From Brevibacterium sp. ZH18 (lineage in GTDB: Bacteria; Actinomycetota; Actinomycetes; Actinomycetales; Brevibacteriaceae), in contig NZ_JALDSX010000005.1 of NCBI RefSeq assembly GCF_022748595.1, positions 62,001 to 126,000 on the forward strand: 64,000 nt of DNA, in the 5' to 3' direction. Within the stretch, counting starts at the first letter, position 1; every line of letters begins with the position of its first letter. The notes below the pieces were generated by a model, which did no database searches, was not told the origin of the DNA, and worked only from the letters and a program-made list of their open reading frames with translations. Shown piece after piece: positions 32,690 through 42,155 of the stretch. A program made the position numbers and the translations under genes.

Positions 32690-33817
32690 ATGACTCAGGT
32701 AAGCCAAACCCAACCCGACCGGGCTCTCAGAGCCGGTGAGAAGATCCAGCTCACCGACCCCAAGGGGCGTATGCACACGATCGTGCTGGCCCCCGGTGAG
32801 CTCTTCCATACCCATAAGGGCCTCATCGGCCACGATGACATCATCGGCAGGTCCGAAGGCATCATCGTGACGAACACCGGGGGGATCGACTTTCAGGTCT
32901 TCCGCCCCCGCTATGAGGACTTCGTGCTCTCCATGCCGCGCGGTGCGGCAGTCGTCTACCCGAAGGACTCGGGGCTCATCGTCACGCTCGGCGACATCTT
33001 CCCCGGAGCTCGCGTGGTCGAGGCCGGTGTCGGCTCCGGCGCTCTGTCGATGGCCCTGCTGCGTGCGGTCGGCCCGGCAGGCGAGGTCCACTCGTTCGAA
33101 CTCCGAGAGGAGTTCGCCCGCATCGCCGAGGGCAACATCGCCGACTTCTTCGACGGCCGTCCCGACAATTGGTCGGTCACCGTCGGCGACCTGGGTGAGG
33201 CGCTGCCGCAGACGTTCGACGCCGGCACCGTCGACCGGGTTGTCCTTGACATGCTCACTCCCTGGACCACGCTGGAGGCTGTGAGCACTGCGCTGACACC
33301 CGGTGGAGTCGTCATCGCCTACGTGGCCACAGTGCCGCAGCTCTCACGCTTCGTCGAGGCCGTGCGCGCAACCGCATGCTTCAGCGAGCCCCAGTCGATG
33401 GAGGCCATGGTCCGCGGGTGGCACGTCGACGGTCTTGCCGTGCGTCCCGACCACAGGATGATCGCCCACACCGGCTTCCTCGTCATCGCCCGCCGGATGG
33501 CTCCCGGGGTCGCTCCGCTGGAGAAGAAGAAGCGCCCGCAGGGCACCGCGGCCGCCACCGAAGACGTCGACGCCTGGACGGGCCCAGAGATGACCGAGGC
33601 CGCCATCGGCACACGAGTCGCCAACGGCAAGAAGCTGCGTCGCGTGATGCGCGAGGCTGGCAAGCGGTTGGACCAATCTGAGCCGACCACTGAGCCGACC
33701 ACCGAGCCGACCACCGAGCCGGCGACCACAGAGCCGGCGACCACAGAGCCGGCGACCACAGAGCCGGCAACCCCAGAATCTGCGACCACAGAGTCGAAGG
33801 AGGACACCAATGACTGA
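32690..33817 (+). CDS. trmI: tRNA (adenine-58-N1)-methyltransferase TrmI
   Basis: This 375-residue enzyme methylates A58 in the T-loop of tRNAs. It has the small N-terminal beta domain and the Rossmann core with motif [12 protein letters not shown] (about 110-120) and [12 protein letters not shown]. The C-terminal region from about residue 325 is a low-complexity run of TEPTT and TEPATT repeats before KEDTND, not part of the catalytic fold. Its stop overlaps the arc start, a coupling also known in mycobacteria (Rv2118c near mpa). Confidence 0.92.
   Translation: MTQVSQTQPDRALRAGEKIQLTDPKGRMHTIVLAPGELFHTHKGLIGHDDIIGRSEGIIVTNTGGIDFQVFRPRYEDFVLSMPRGAAVVYPKDSGLIVTLGDIFPGARVVEAGVGSGALSMALLRAVGPAGEVHSFELREEFARIAEGNIADFFDGRPDNWSVTVGDLGEALPQTFDAGTVDRVVLDMLTPWTTLEAVSTALTPGGVVIAYVATVPQLSRFVEAVRATACFSEPQSMEAMVRGWHVDGLAVRPDHRMIAHTGFLVIARRMAPGVAPLEKKKRPQGTAAATEDVDAWTGPEMTEAAIGTRVANGKKLRRVMREAGKRLDQSEPTTEPTTEPTTEPATTEPATTEPATTEPATPESATTESKEDTND
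33681..33795 (+). repeat. Tandem repeats encoding the TrmI C-terminal tail
   Basis: Near-identical 12-bp (GAGCCGACCACC) and then 15-bp (GAGCCGGCGACCACA) units repeat about seven times in frame, encoding TEPT and TEPAT runs. Confidence 0.85.
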
Positions 33818-35462
33818 GCCCACGACCGATGCTAAGCGCCTGCGCGAAGACACGGCGTCACTGCGCCAGCAGCTCTTCAGCGCCGGAAAGCGCAACGAAG
33901 CTCTGTCCAAGACTCTGCGCACTGCTCGTGACGAACTCACTCGGATCAAGGAAGAGGCCCGTCGGCTGACCGAGCCGCCCAACAACTGGGGCACGCTCAT
34001 CGCAGTGGGGGAGGCCGGCACGACCGCCGACGTCATCGTCGGCGGACGACGCATGCGCGTGGCCGTCGGACCAGAGGTCGACCCGGTCACACTGCGGGCC
34101 GGCACCGAGGTGCTGCTCTCAGAGGGCCTGGTCATCATCGGCACCGGCACGTTCGCCCCCGTCGGCTCCGTCGTCAACGTCCGTGAGTTCGTCGACGAGA
34201 CCAGAATCCTCGTCGGTGCGCCCGGCGATGACGAACAGGTCTACACCCTCGCCGAGGACCTCGTCGATGCCGGACTGCGCGTCGGCGATGCCGTCGTCGT
34301 CGACACCCGTACGCACTATGCGCTGGAAGTCGTCGAGAAGCCCGAGGTGTCCTCTCTTCTGCTCGAAGAGGTTCCGGACATCACGTACTCTGACATCGGG
34401 GGACTGGCCGACCAGATCGGTCAGATCAAGGACGCCGTCGAGCTGCCGTTCGAACATCCTCAGCTCTACACCGAACACGGACTCAAACCGCCGAAGGGCA
34501 TCCTGCTCTACGGCCCTCCCGGCTGTGGAAAGACCCTGATCGCAAAGGCCGTGGCGAACTCGCTGGCGGACCGGACCGGTGCTCCGAGCGTGCGCAAGAC
34601 GTACTTCCTCAACATCAAAGGTCCGGAGCTGCTCGACAAGTACGTCGGCGAGACCGAACGGCAGCTGCGTCTGATCTTCGCGCGTGCCAGGGAGAAGGCC
34701 TCGGCCGGCTTCCCCGTCGTCGTCTTCTTCGACGAGATGGAGTCCCTGTTCCGCACGCGCGGTACCGGCAAGTCCTCCGATGTGGAGACGACGATCGTTC
34801 CGCAGCTGCTGACCGAGATCGACGGCGTCGAACAGCTCGACAACGTCATCGTCATCGGCGCTTCGAACCGCGAGGACCTCATCGACCCCGCGATCCTGCG
34901 TCCCGGTCGCCTCGACGTGAAGATCCGCATCGAACGCCCTGACTCTGATGGAGCTCGGGACATCTTCGAGAAGTACCTGACCGACGAGTTGCCGCTGCAC
35001 CCGAGCGTGCTCTCCGGTCACACGACCCCCGCCGAGGCGGTCGCCGGGCTGATCTCGTACTGTGTCGACCGCATGTACGCGCAGACACCCGAGAACGAAT
35101 TCGTCGAGGTTACCTATGCCGACGGATCGAAGGAAGTCCTCCACTTCTCGGACTTCGCCTCTGGCGCGATGATCCACAACATCGTCGACCGGGCGAAGAA
35201 GGGCGCGATCAAATCGCTGCTCGAAACCGGCGAGCGCGGTCTGCACCCTGAACACTTCGAAGCCGCTATCGCCGAGGAATTCAGCGAGCACGAGGATCTC
35301 CCGAACACGACGAATCCCGACGAATGGGCGCGGATCTCAGGACGCAAGGGTGAGCGGGTGACGCATCTGCGGATGATGCACCTCGATACGACCCGAGGTG
35401 CTCCCGCGATGCCGCTCGAGACCGATATCGCCGAGGTCACGCCGAATTCCGATCTGGTCTGA
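33810..35462 (+). CDS. arc: Proteasome-associated AAA ATPase Arc (Mpa)
   Basis: This 550-residue AAA+ protein unfolds pupylated proteins and feeds them to the 20S proteasome. It has an N-terminal coiled coil (about 8-55) that binds Pup, tandem OB domains (about 60-190), then the AAA module with Walker A GPPGCGKT, Walker [12 protein letters not shown] and [11 protein letters not shown]. Mycobacterial Mpa ends in GQYL, which docks into the proteasome alpha ring; here the protein ends NSDLV. GGAGG precedes the ATG. It is upstream of dop-pup-prcBA-pafA but separated by a minus-strand gene. Confidence 0.94.
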   Translation: MTEPTTDAKRLREDTASLRQQLFSAGKRNEALSKTLRTARDELTRIKEEARRLTEPPNNWGTLIAVGEAGTTADVIVGGRRMRVAVGPEVDPVTLRAGTEVLLSEGLVIIGTGTFAPVGSVVNVREFVDETRILVGAPGDDEQVYTLAEDLVDAGLRVGDAVVVDTRTHYALEVVEKPEVSSLLLEEVPDITYSDIGGLADQIGQIKDAVELPFEHPQLYTEHGLKPPKGILLYGPPGCGKTLIAKAVANSLADRTGAPSVRKTYFLNIKGPELLDKYVGETERQLRLIFARAREKASAGFPVVVFFDEMESLFRTRGTGKSSDVETTIVPQLLTEIDGVEQLDNVIVIGASNREDLIDPAILRPGRLDVKIRIERPDSDGARDIFEKYLTDELPLHPSVLSGHTTPAEAVAGLISYCVDRMYAQTPENEFVEVTYADGSKEVLHFSDFASGAMIHNIVDRAKKGAIKSLLETGERGLHPEHFEAAIAEEFSEHEDLPNTTNPDEWARISGRKGERVTHLRMMHLDTTRGAPAMPLETDIAEVTPNSDLV

Positions 35463-35469
35463 GCTCACG

Positions 35470-35546
35470 CTCGGACGGGGTCGGAATCCCGGGTGTCCAG
35501 GTTGTCCCGATGTTGTCCGCAGGGTGTGATTCCGGAGGTGTCCGAG
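35470..35546. terminator. Imperfect inverted repeat between arc and the DUF3054 gene
   Basis: CTCGGAC (35470-35476) and CGGAATC (35482-35488) pair with GATTCCG (35528-35534) and GTCCGAG (35540-35546), with a 5-nt internal loop. It lies between convergent genes and may terminate both, but has no clear T-run. Confidence 0.4.
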
Positions 35547-35561
35547 CAGGACCCCGTCGGC

Positions 35562-35966
35562 TCAGGAACGGCGACGCGTCTTCGTCCCGCCGCCCGTCAG
35601 TGCAGTGGCGACGACGCGCCAGCCGACCAAGGTGATGAAGTTGAGTGTCGTGGCGACGATCATGAAGCTGACCGGCACCTGGCCCGGTTCCCCGCCAGCG
35701 CCGGTGACACCGCGGATGACCAGACCGAGGAGGACGGTGATCGCCCAGACGGCGGTTCCCGTTCGCAGGGGAGCGATCGGTCGGTCCCAGACTGCCGAGA
35801 GCAGCCAGGCGACGACGAGCCCGGCGACGAACGGCCACGCTGTGGTCATCAGCCCCTGCGGGTCGAAGTTATGAGAATGTGTGTAATGACCGATGATCGT
35901 GAAGAGGACCACTAGGACGAGGTCGACGATCAGAGCGATCGGGAGATGAGATTTCTTCGCAGCCAC
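35562..35966 (-). CDS. DUF3054 family membrane protein
   Basis: This 134-residue protein has four hydrophobic segments (about 11-28, 42-62, 72-88, 103-122) and a basic C-terminus (GGGTKTRRRS), matching the DUF3054 family of unknown function. It is the only minus-strand gene inside the proteasome cluster. Its GTG start lies 7 nt after TAGACT (minus strand, 35979-35974), so it is probably leaderless. It diverges from dop with only 32 bp between start codons. Confidence 0.78.
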   Translation of the reverse strand: MAAKKSHLPIALIVDLVLVVLFTIIGHYTHSHNFDPQGLMTTAWPFVAGLVVAWLLSAVWDRPIAPLRTGTAVWAITVLLGLVIRGVTGAGGEPGQVPVSFMIVATTLNFITLVGWRVVATALTGGGTKTRRRS

Positions 35967-35998
35967 GTCCCCGAGTCTAGACGTTTGAGGGAGTTCAG

Positions 35999-37525
35999 AT
36001 GATCAGTGTGCACCGTGTGATGGGATCGGAAACCGAGTTCGGCCTGAGTCAGCCCGGCAATCCGCACGCGAACCCGATGCGAGACTCGGCGCGTGTCGTC
36101 GACGCCTACGCCGGCCCACGGGGACTGAAGTCTTCCCAGAACTTCTGGGACTTCGCCACCGAGTCTCCGCTTGCTGATGCCCGCGGGTTCTTCATGAACG
36201 TCGCCGACGCCGACATCTCCCAGCTGACTCACATGCCGCAGGAGTCCGTCGAAGCACAGTACCTGGCCAACGTCGTGACCGAGAACGGTGCCCGCTACTA
36301 CGTCGACCACGCACACCCCGAGTATTCGTCGCCCGAAGTGCTGACTCCCCGCGACCTCGTCACGTATGACCGGGCAGGAGACCTCGTGGGGCTGGCCTCT
36401 GTGCGCCGCCTCGAATCCTCGGACGAGCCGGTCAACCTCTATAAGAACAACACGGATTCGAAGGGCTCGTCCTACGGCACCCACGAGAACTACCTCGTCG
36501 ACCGTGGTGTCGAATTCGATGCGCTCGTCGCCGGACTCATCCCGTTCTTCGTCAGCCGACAGATCCTGTGCGGTTCAGGACGGGTGGGCATCGGACGCGA
36601 AGGGGAGGAGAAGGGGTTCCAGATCTCCTCGCGGGCCGACTTCTTCGAAGCCCAGGTCGGACTCGAGACGACCCTGCGCCGACCCATCGTCAACACCCGT
36701 GACGAACCCCACGCAGATCCGGCCAAATACCGCCGACTCCATGTGATCATCGGCGACGCCACGATGGCCGAACCTGCGACCCTCGTGCGCTTCGGCGCCA
36801 CCTCACTCGTGCTCGGACTCATCGAGGCCGGACTCGCGCCGACACTCGAACTCGCTGATCCTCTGCAGTCGCTGTGGGACGTCAGCCACGACCTCAGCCT
36901 GAGTGCGAAGCTGCCGATGGCCGACGGCACCACGATGACCGCTCTTGACATTCAGAACGTCTTCTACGCCGCATGCTCCGAGCACGCCGGTGACGACGGG
37001 GACACCGTCGAGGTCCTGCGCGAATGGCGCCGCCTCCTCGACGGCCTGGCCGTGGACCCGCGCAGCCTCTCGGACTCCATCGACTGGATCGCCAAATGGG
37101 TCCTGCTCGAGGGCTATCGCAGCAAGGAGAACCTTGACTGGGACCATCCGAAGCTCGCCCTCATCGACGTTCAGTATCACGACATCCGTCCCGAGAAGGG
37201 CCTCTTCCACAAATTGGAGAGAGCCGGACGGATCAGGCGCCTGACCACCGATGAGGAGGTCGAGGCCGCCGTGCTCACAGCACCGAACGGCACCCGGGCC
37301 TACCTTCGGTCCCTGGCTGTGACCCGCTTCTCTGACTCTCTGGTCGCGGCCAGCTGGGACTCCCTTGTCCTCGACGCTGGCGACTATGGGATCGTGCGCC
37401 TGCCCATGAGCGAACCGCTCAAGGGCAATCGCGAGCTGCTCGAAGAGCGACTGGCCGAGGTCCATGACGCGCAGGGCCTTCTCCGTGCGCTCGGAGTGGA
37501 TAGACTGAAAACCACGACGGACTGA
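35999..37525 (+). CDS. dop: Deamidase/depupylase Dop
   Basis: This 508-residue carboxylate-amine-ligase-fold enzyme deamidates the C-terminal Gln of Pup and also removes Pup from substrates. It begins with the nucleotide-site strand VMGSETEFGLS, has YKNNTDSKGSSYGTHENYL, and NTRDEPHADPAKYRRLHVI, all shared with PafA but Dop-specific in the long N-terminal insertion after NPHANPMRDSARVVDAY. GAGGGAG precedes the ATG. It is 59 nt upstream of pup. Confidence 0.95.
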   Translation: MISVHRVMGSETEFGLSQPGNPHANPMRDSARVVDAYAGPRGLKSSQNFWDFATESPLADARGFFMNVADADISQLTHMPQESVEAQYLANVVTENGARYYVDHAHPEYSSPEVLTPRDLVTYDRAGDLVGLASVRRLESSDEPVNLYKNNTDSKGSSYGTHENYLVDRGVEFDALVAGLIPFFVSRQILCGSGRVGIGREGEEKGFQISSRADFFEAQVGLETTLRRPIVNTRDEPHADPAKYRRLHVIIGDATMAEPATLVRFGATSLVLGLIEAGLAPTLELADPLQSLWDVSHDLSLSAKLPMADGTTMTALDIQNVFYAACSEHAGDDGDTVEVLREWRRLLDGLAVDPRSLSDSIDWIAKWVLLEGYRSKENLDWDHPKLALIDVQYHDIRPEKGLFHKLERAGRIRRLTTDEEVEAAVLTAPNGTRAYLRSLAVTRFSDSLVAASWDSLVLDAGDYGIVRLPMSEPLKGNRELLEERLAEVHDAQGLLRALGVDRLKTTTD

Positions 37526-37584
37526 CGCGGAGTCGGTTCGACGATGTGGCTGTCTCAAGCCACGAGAGACGAAAGAGGTGTCAG

Positions 37585-37776
37585 ATGAGTTCTCAGGAAC
37601 AGGTGCACAAGGACCACTCAGCAGGCGGCGGCGAGCCCCCGGTCGATCCGCCCGAGGCGGTGTCGGCACAGATCAACACCCAGAATGTGGATTCGATCCT
37701 CGATGAGATCGATGGAGTCCTCGAGTCCAACGCCGAGGAGTTCGTCCGCAACTTCGTGCAGAAGGGCGGCCAATGA
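37585..37776 (+). CDS. pup: Prokaryotic ubiquitin-like protein Pup
   Basis: This 63-residue disordered modifier is attached to lysines of target proteins. The conserved C-terminal half includes VDSILDEIDGVLESNAEEFV and ends in KGGQ; the final Gln means Dop must convert it to Glu before PafA can ligate it. GAAAGAGGTG precedes the ATG at 37585, chosen over an extension to 37546. prcB begins 1 nt after its stop. Confidence 0.96.
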   Translation: MSSQEQVHKDHSAGGGEPPVDPPEAVSAQINTQNVDSILDEIDGVLESNAEEFVRNFVQKGGQ

Positions 37777-37777
37777 G

Positions 37778-38578
37778 ATGTCGGGGTTCTCTCCTGCATT
37801 TCTGAGTTCGACGAGCAATTCGTTCGTCGAGCTCGCGCGCGCCGTAGCGCCCGACGCACTTCCGCTGGCGGGCGGACGCGATCTGTCCGATCAGGTTCCG
37901 GAGGGAACGACGATCATCTGCTTCCGGACTGCTGCCGGGATCCTCATGGCAGGCGATCGCCGCGCCACGATGGGCAGTCTCATCGCGTCCCATTCGATGC
38001 AGAAGGTCAAAGCCGCCGATGACTTCTCGGTCATCGGCATTGCGGGCACAGCGGGTCTGGCTCTCGACCTGATCCGCCTCTTCCAACTCGAGCTCGAGCA
38101 CTACGAGAAGATCGAGGGAGCACGCCTGTCACTCGGCGGCAAGGCCAACAGGCTGGCCTCGATGCTCCGCGGCAATCTCAATCTGGCAATGCAAGGGCTG
38201 GCGGTCGTGCCCATGTTCGCCGGAGTCGACGAATCGACCCCCGCCGGGCAGATCTTCAGCTTCGACGTCACCGGCGGGAAGTACGAGGAGCACCGGTTCC
38301 ACGCGATCGGCTCCGGCTCCGGTTTCGCCCGCGGTGCGCTGAAGAAGCTTTGGCGACCGGATCTTGCGACCGAGGACGCGATCGACGTGGCCGTCGAGGC
38401 ACTGTTCGACGCCTCCGACGACGATTCGGCCACCGGCGGTCCCGACTTCGTGCGACAGATCGCACCGACGATCATCACCGTCGACCTCGAGCACGGTGCC
38501 GTGGAGATTCCGTCCGCCGCGGTTCTCTCCACCGCCACCGAGGTCGTTGCCCGTCGGACCAGGAAGGCACAGTCATGA
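37778..38578 (+). CDS. prcB: 20S proteasome beta subunit PrcB
   Basis: This 266-residue precursor is the proteolytic subunit. A propeptide of 43 residues ends in Gly before the catalytic Thr44 of TTIICF, and the lysine and Asp of the active site lie in MAGDRRATMG and later strands. The GSGSGFARG turn is typical. The ATG at 37778 follows the pup stop by 1 nt. Its stop overlaps the prcA start. Confidence 0.95.
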   Translation: MSGFSPAFLSSTSNSFVELARAVAPDALPLAGGRDLSDQVPEGTTIICFRTAAGILMAGDRRATMGSLIASHSMQKVKAADDFSVIGIAGTAGLALDLIRLFQLELEHYEKIEGARLSLGGKANRLASMLRGNLNLAMQGLAVVPMFAGVDESTPAGQIFSFDVTGGKYEEHRFHAIGSGSGFARGALKKLWRPDLATEDAIDVAVEALFDASDDDSATGGPDFVRQIAPTIITVDLEHGAVEIPSAAVLSTATEVVARRTRKAQS

Positions 38579-39264
38579 GCCAGGCCCCGTTCTACGTCTC
38601 ACCCGAACAGCTGATGAAGGATCGGGCGGACTTCGCCCGCAAAGGCATCGCCCGAGGCCGCTCGGTCGTGGTGCTGCGCTACGACGAGGGCATCCTACTC
38701 CTGGCTGAGAATCCCTCACCTACGCTGCACAAGATCGCCGAGATCTATGACCGCATCGGATTCGCCGCAGTCGGCAAATACAACGAATTCGAGACGCTGC
38801 GACAGGCAGGGGTCCGGTACGCGGATCTGCGCGGGTATTCATACCACCGCACGGACGTCACGGCTCGCGGTCTGACGAACGCGTACGCGCAGACGTTGGC
38901 GGGGGTCTTCACCACGGAATCGAAGCCCTTCGAGGTCGAACTCGTCGTCGCTGAACTCGGCGTGACGGCCAAGACCGATCAGCTCTACCGCCTCAGCTAC
39001 GACGGTTCCGTCATGGACGAGACCGAGCATGTGGCCATCGGAGGACAGGCCGACGCGATCACTGCGACGCTCAAGGATCTCCTGACCTCTGTGCTGCCGC
39101 TGGCCGAGGTCTTCGACCATGGTGTGCGCGCTCTCGCCGCAGCCACGAACGGGCCCCTTCCCACGAAGGACCTAGAGGCGGCGGTCCTCGACCGCAACGC
39201 GAGCGGGCACCGAACCTTCAAACGACTCAGTGAGGCCGAGATGGCGGAGCTGAGGGAGGACTGA
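38575..39264 (+). CDS. prcA: 20S proteasome alpha subunit PrcA
   Basis: This 229-residue subunit forms the outer rings that gate the core. It begins with the alpha-type gate segment and helix (YVSPEQLMKDRADFARKGIARG), has no processed Thr, and keeps the usual NTN fold pattern. Surface lysines that form the docking pocket for the ATPase cannot be judged by eye. It overlaps prcB by 4 bp and pafA by 1 bp. Confidence 0.95.
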   Translation: MSQAPFYVSPEQLMKDRADFARKGIARGRSVVVLRYDEGILLLAENPSPTLHKIAEIYDRIGFAAVGKYNEFETLRQAGVRYADLRGYSYHRTDVTARGLTNAYAQTLAGVFTTESKPFEVELVVAELGVTAKTDQLYRLSYDGSVMDETEHVAIGGQADAITATLKDLLTSVLPLAEVFDHGVRALAAATNGPLPTKDLEAAVLDRNASGHRTFKRLSEAEMAELRED

Positions 39265-40667
39265 TGGCACGTATCTACGGACTTGAGACCGAATATGGTC
39301 TCGCCCATTCGGCAGACGAAGGCGACCGCCGCATCGGCCCTGAGGAGATCGCCCGGTACCTGTTCCGTCCCATCGTCGAATGGGGACGCTCATCGAATGT
39401 GTTCCTGCCCAACGGCTCGAGGCTGTACCTCGACGTCGGCTCGCATCCGGAGTACGCGACGGCCGAGTGCGATACGCTCACCGACCTGCTCACCCAGGAC
39501 CGTGCAGGCGAGGCGCTGATGATCGACCTGCTCAACCAGGCTCAGGACGGCCTTGAGGCCGATGGTCTGGGCGGGCGGATCCACATGGTCAAGAACAATA
39601 CGGATGCCGCAGGCAACTCGTACGGCTCGCATGAGAACTTCCTCATCCGCCGCAACCTCGACTTCAATCGGCTGACCACCGTGCTGCTGCCCTTCCTCGT
39701 GTCCCGGCAGCTTCTGGTGGGTGCCGGCGCGATCATTCCCGCACAGTCGTCGTTCGTCCCCGACGAAGACCCGAAGCGCTCGGAGATGATGTACGGGCTC
39801 TCCGCACGTTCCGACGTCATGTGGGAGGGCCTGTCCTCGGCCACGACCAGGTCGCGGCCGATCATCAACGCCCGCGACGAACCGCACGCGGATGCGGAGA
39901 AGTATCGCCGCCTCCACGTCATCGTCGGTGATTCCTCGATGTCGACAGCCACCTCGGCGCTCAAGATCGGTTCCGCGGTCCTCATGCTCGACCTGATCGA
40001 AGCCGGAGCCCGCATTCCCGAGCACGGACTGCGCCATCCCGTGCGCGACATCCGGCTCGTCGCCAGGGACCTCACCGGCAAGGTGAATCTCGAACGCACC
40101 GACGGGACGTCGATCACGCCGCTGGGACTGCTCGCCGACTACCGCGACCGTGCCCGTGTGCTCGTGTCCAAGGGCGACCACAGCCTCGGCGACGACGGAA
40201 TGGCTGAATACGTCATCGACCTGTGGACCCGGATGCTCGAAGCCGTCGAGTCCCAGGACTTCTCCGCCGTCGACCATGAGATCGACTGGGTGATGAAGAA
40301 GGCGCTCATCGACCGGTCGCTGGCGCGTGGCAGCGGCGACGTCGACGACGCCCGGATCCACCGACTCGACATCGCCTACCACGACATCACTCCGGAGACC
40401 GGGCTGTTCCCGAAGCTCGAGGCTGCGGGACTGGCGAAGAACCTGGTTCCCGATGCCGCCAGGCAGAAGGCGAAGGACGTGCCGCCGGCGACGACGCGCG
40501 CAGCGATCCGCGGAGAGTTCGTCCGTGCCGCCCACGCTGCCCGTCGTGACTACACCGTCGACTGGGTGCATCTGCGTCTCAACGACGAATCCGGCCGGGC
40601 TGTGGCGCTGAAGAACCCCTTCGAGCCCACGCACCCGCAGGCAGAAGCTCTCATCGCGGGCCTGTAA
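39264..40667 (+). CDS. pafA: Pup-protein ligase PafA
   Basis: This 467-residue ligase uses ATP to join the C-terminal Glu of Pup to substrate lysines. It shares the glutamine-synthetase-like fold with Dop: IYGLETEYGL at the start, MVKNNTDAAGNSYGSHENFL, NARDEPHADAEKYRRLHVI. It lacks the Dop insertion near the N-terminus. The ATG overlaps the prcA stop. It closes the dop-pup-prcB-prcA-pafA operon. Confidence 0.95.
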   Translation: MARIYGLETEYGLAHSADEGDRRIGPEEIARYLFRPIVEWGRSSNVFLPNGSRLYLDVGSHPEYATAECDTLTDLLTQDRAGEALMIDLLNQAQDGLEADGLGGRIHMVKNNTDAAGNSYGSHENFLIRRNLDFNRLTTVLLPFLVSRQLLVGAGAIIPAQSSFVPDEDPKRSEMMYGLSARSDVMWEGLSSATTRSRPIINARDEPHADAEKYRRLHVIVGDSSMSTATSALKIGSAVLMLDLIEAGARIPEHGLRHPVRDIRLVARDLTGKVNLERTDGTSITPLGLLADYRDRARVLVSKGDHSLGDDGMAEYVIDLWTRMLEAVESQDFSAVDHEIDWVMKKALIDRSLARGSGDVDDARIHRLDIAYHDITPETGLFPKLEAAGLAKNLVPDAARQKAKDVPPATTRAAIRGEFVRAAHAARRDYTVDWVHLRLNDESGRAVALKNPFEPTHPQAEALIAGL

Positions 40668-40718
40668 GATTTCGGCGTATACGATCTCAGAGATCTGGTC
40701 TTGAACGAAAGGAAACAC

Positions 40719-41675
40719 GTGCGCACAAAAGTGCTCAGCGTTATCGCCGCAGCCACCCTGCTGCTCTCCGCCTGCGGGCAGGGCGACGATGCGGACTCCA
40801 CCGCGAGTGCCCCACCATCCGTGTCTGCGCAGGACGCGAAGTCGACGAGCCTCGACGACATCACTGTCAAGGGCAAGTTCGGTGAGAAGCCGAAGGTCAG
40901 CTTCGAAGCCCCGCTGGTCGTCAGTGAGACCGGGAAGACGGTCGTCAGCGAAGGCAAGGGCGATAAGGTCGCCGACGGGGAACAGGTCTCGGCGCAGATG
41001 ACGCTGATCTCGGGCACGACCGGCAAGCAGATCGAGTCGAGCTACGATTCGAAGTCGCCGGCAGGGTTCCCGATGGACAAGAACCAGATCTCCGAGGACC
41101 TGTACAACGCCCTCCTGGATTCGAAGGTCGGATCCCGCATTCTCATGTCGCTCAATGGAAGTGCTGAACAGGGCCAGCCGTCGCAGACTCTCGTCTACGT
41201 CATCGACATCGAGAAGACCACGAAGCCGCTGACGCGCGCCGAGGGCAAGAAAGCCGACCAGTCGAAGAACCCCGTCACGGTCAAATGGGCCGACAACGGC
41301 GAGCCGTCGATCTCAAAGCCCAAGGGCAAGGCGCCCAGCAAGCTCGAAACCTATACGACGATCGAAGGCGAAGGTCCCGAGGTCAAAAAGGGCCAGAGCG
41401 TAGCCGTGAACTATTCCGGTTGGCTCTGGGACGACAATTCGAAATACTTCGACTCCAGCTGGCAGGATGGACGCGGACCCTTCGCCGTCGATCCGGTCGG
41501 TCAGGCTCAGGTCATCGAAGGATGGAACGAAGGCCTCGTCGGAGCGAAGGTCGGCAGCCAGATCGTCCTCGTCGTCCCACCGGACAAGGGCTACGGAGAA
41601 CAGGGCAGCCCGCCGAGCATCCCGGCGAACGCGACCCTCGTCTTCGTCATCGACATCCTCTCGGCCCAGGGCTGA
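40719..41675 (+). CDS. FKBP-type peptidyl-prolyl isomerase lipoprotein
   Basis: This 318-residue exported lipoprotein has a signal peptide ending in the lipobox LLSAC (Cys near residue 20) and two FKBP-like regions. The C-terminal one (about 205-318) carries AVNYSGWLWD, VIEGWNEGLVGAKVGSQ and PPDKGYGEQG, the standard FKBP pattern. It should assist folding of secreted proteins. The GTG at 40719 follows GAAAGG; a TTG at 40701 was rejected. Its end is repeated three times around the stop codon. Confidence 0.87.
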   Translation: MRTKVLSVIAAATLLLSACGQGDDADSTASAPPSVSAQDAKSTSLDDITVKGKFGEKPKVSFEAPLVVSETGKTVVSEGKGDKVADGEQVSAQMTLISGTTGKQIESSYDSKSPAGFPMDKNQISEDLYNALLDSKVGSRILMSLNGSAEQGQPSQTLVYVIDIEKTTKPLTRAEGKKADQSKNPVTVKWADNGEPSISKPKGKAPSKLETYTTIEGEGPEVKKGQSVAVNYSGWLWDDNSKYFDSSWQDGRGPFAVDPVGQAQVIEGWNEGLVGAKVGSQIVLVVPPDKGYGEQGSPPSIPANATLVFVIDILSAQG

Positions 41676-41727
41676 GTCCCTCGGCCAACGGCTGAGAGTC
41701 CCTCAGCCCACGGCTGAGATCACAGAT
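41661..41727. repeat. About 22-bp tandem repeat across the FKBP stop codon
   Basis: Three diverged units end in GGGCTGAG, CGGCTGAG and CGGCTGAG around 41669, 41689 and 41711. The first contains the real stop TGA (41673-41675). Confidence 0.8.
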
Positions 41728-41756
41728 ACCCCAGAACTACGACTCAAGGAGACACC

Positions 41757-42131
41757 ATGAGCAAGCAGAAACCAGTCGTCGATTTCCCCGGCGCAGAAGC
41801 ACCGACCGAACTCGTCATCGTCGATGACATCATCGGAGACGGCGCCGAGGCGAAGCCGGGCGACACCGTGAGCGTGAACTACGTGGGCATCGCCCATTCG
41901 ACCGGTGAGGAGTTCGACGCCTCGTACAACAGGGGAACCCCGCTGGAATTCCGCCTGGGATCCGGCATGGTCATCTCAGGATGGGACCAGGGAATCCAGG
42001 GAATGAAGGTCGGCGGACGCCGGACCCTGCAGATCCCACCACACCTGGCCTACGGGGAACAGGGAGCCGGCGGCGTCATCAAGCCCGGTGAGAGCCTCAT
42101 CTTCGTCTGCGATCTGGAGAACGTGCGCTGA
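41757..42131 (+). CDS. FKBP-type peptidyl-prolyl isomerase, cytoplasmic
   Basis: This 124-residue single-domain FKBP has no signal peptide. VSVNYVGIAHSTGEEFDASYN, VISGWDQGIQGMKVGGRR and IPPHLAYGEQGAG are the full family pattern, including active-site Tyr, Phe, Trp and Tyr positions. CAAGGAG precedes the ATG. It follows the lipoprotein FKBP on the same strand. Confidence 0.93.
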   Translation: MSKQKPVVDFPGAEAPTELVIVDDIIGDGAEAKPGDTVSVNYVGIAHSTGEEFDASYNRGTPLEFRLGSGMVISGWDQGIQGMKVGGRRTLQIPPHLAYGEQGAGGVIKPGESLIFVCDLENVR

Positions 42132-42155
42132 GACTCTGAGCCGGGGCTCAGAGTC
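42132..42155. terminator. Bidirectional hairpin between the FKBP and DUF3866 genes
   Basis: GACTCTGAGCC (42132-42142) pairs with GGCTCAGAGTC (42145-42155). It overlaps the last codons of the DUF3866 gene and begins directly after the FKBP stop. Confidence 0.65.
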
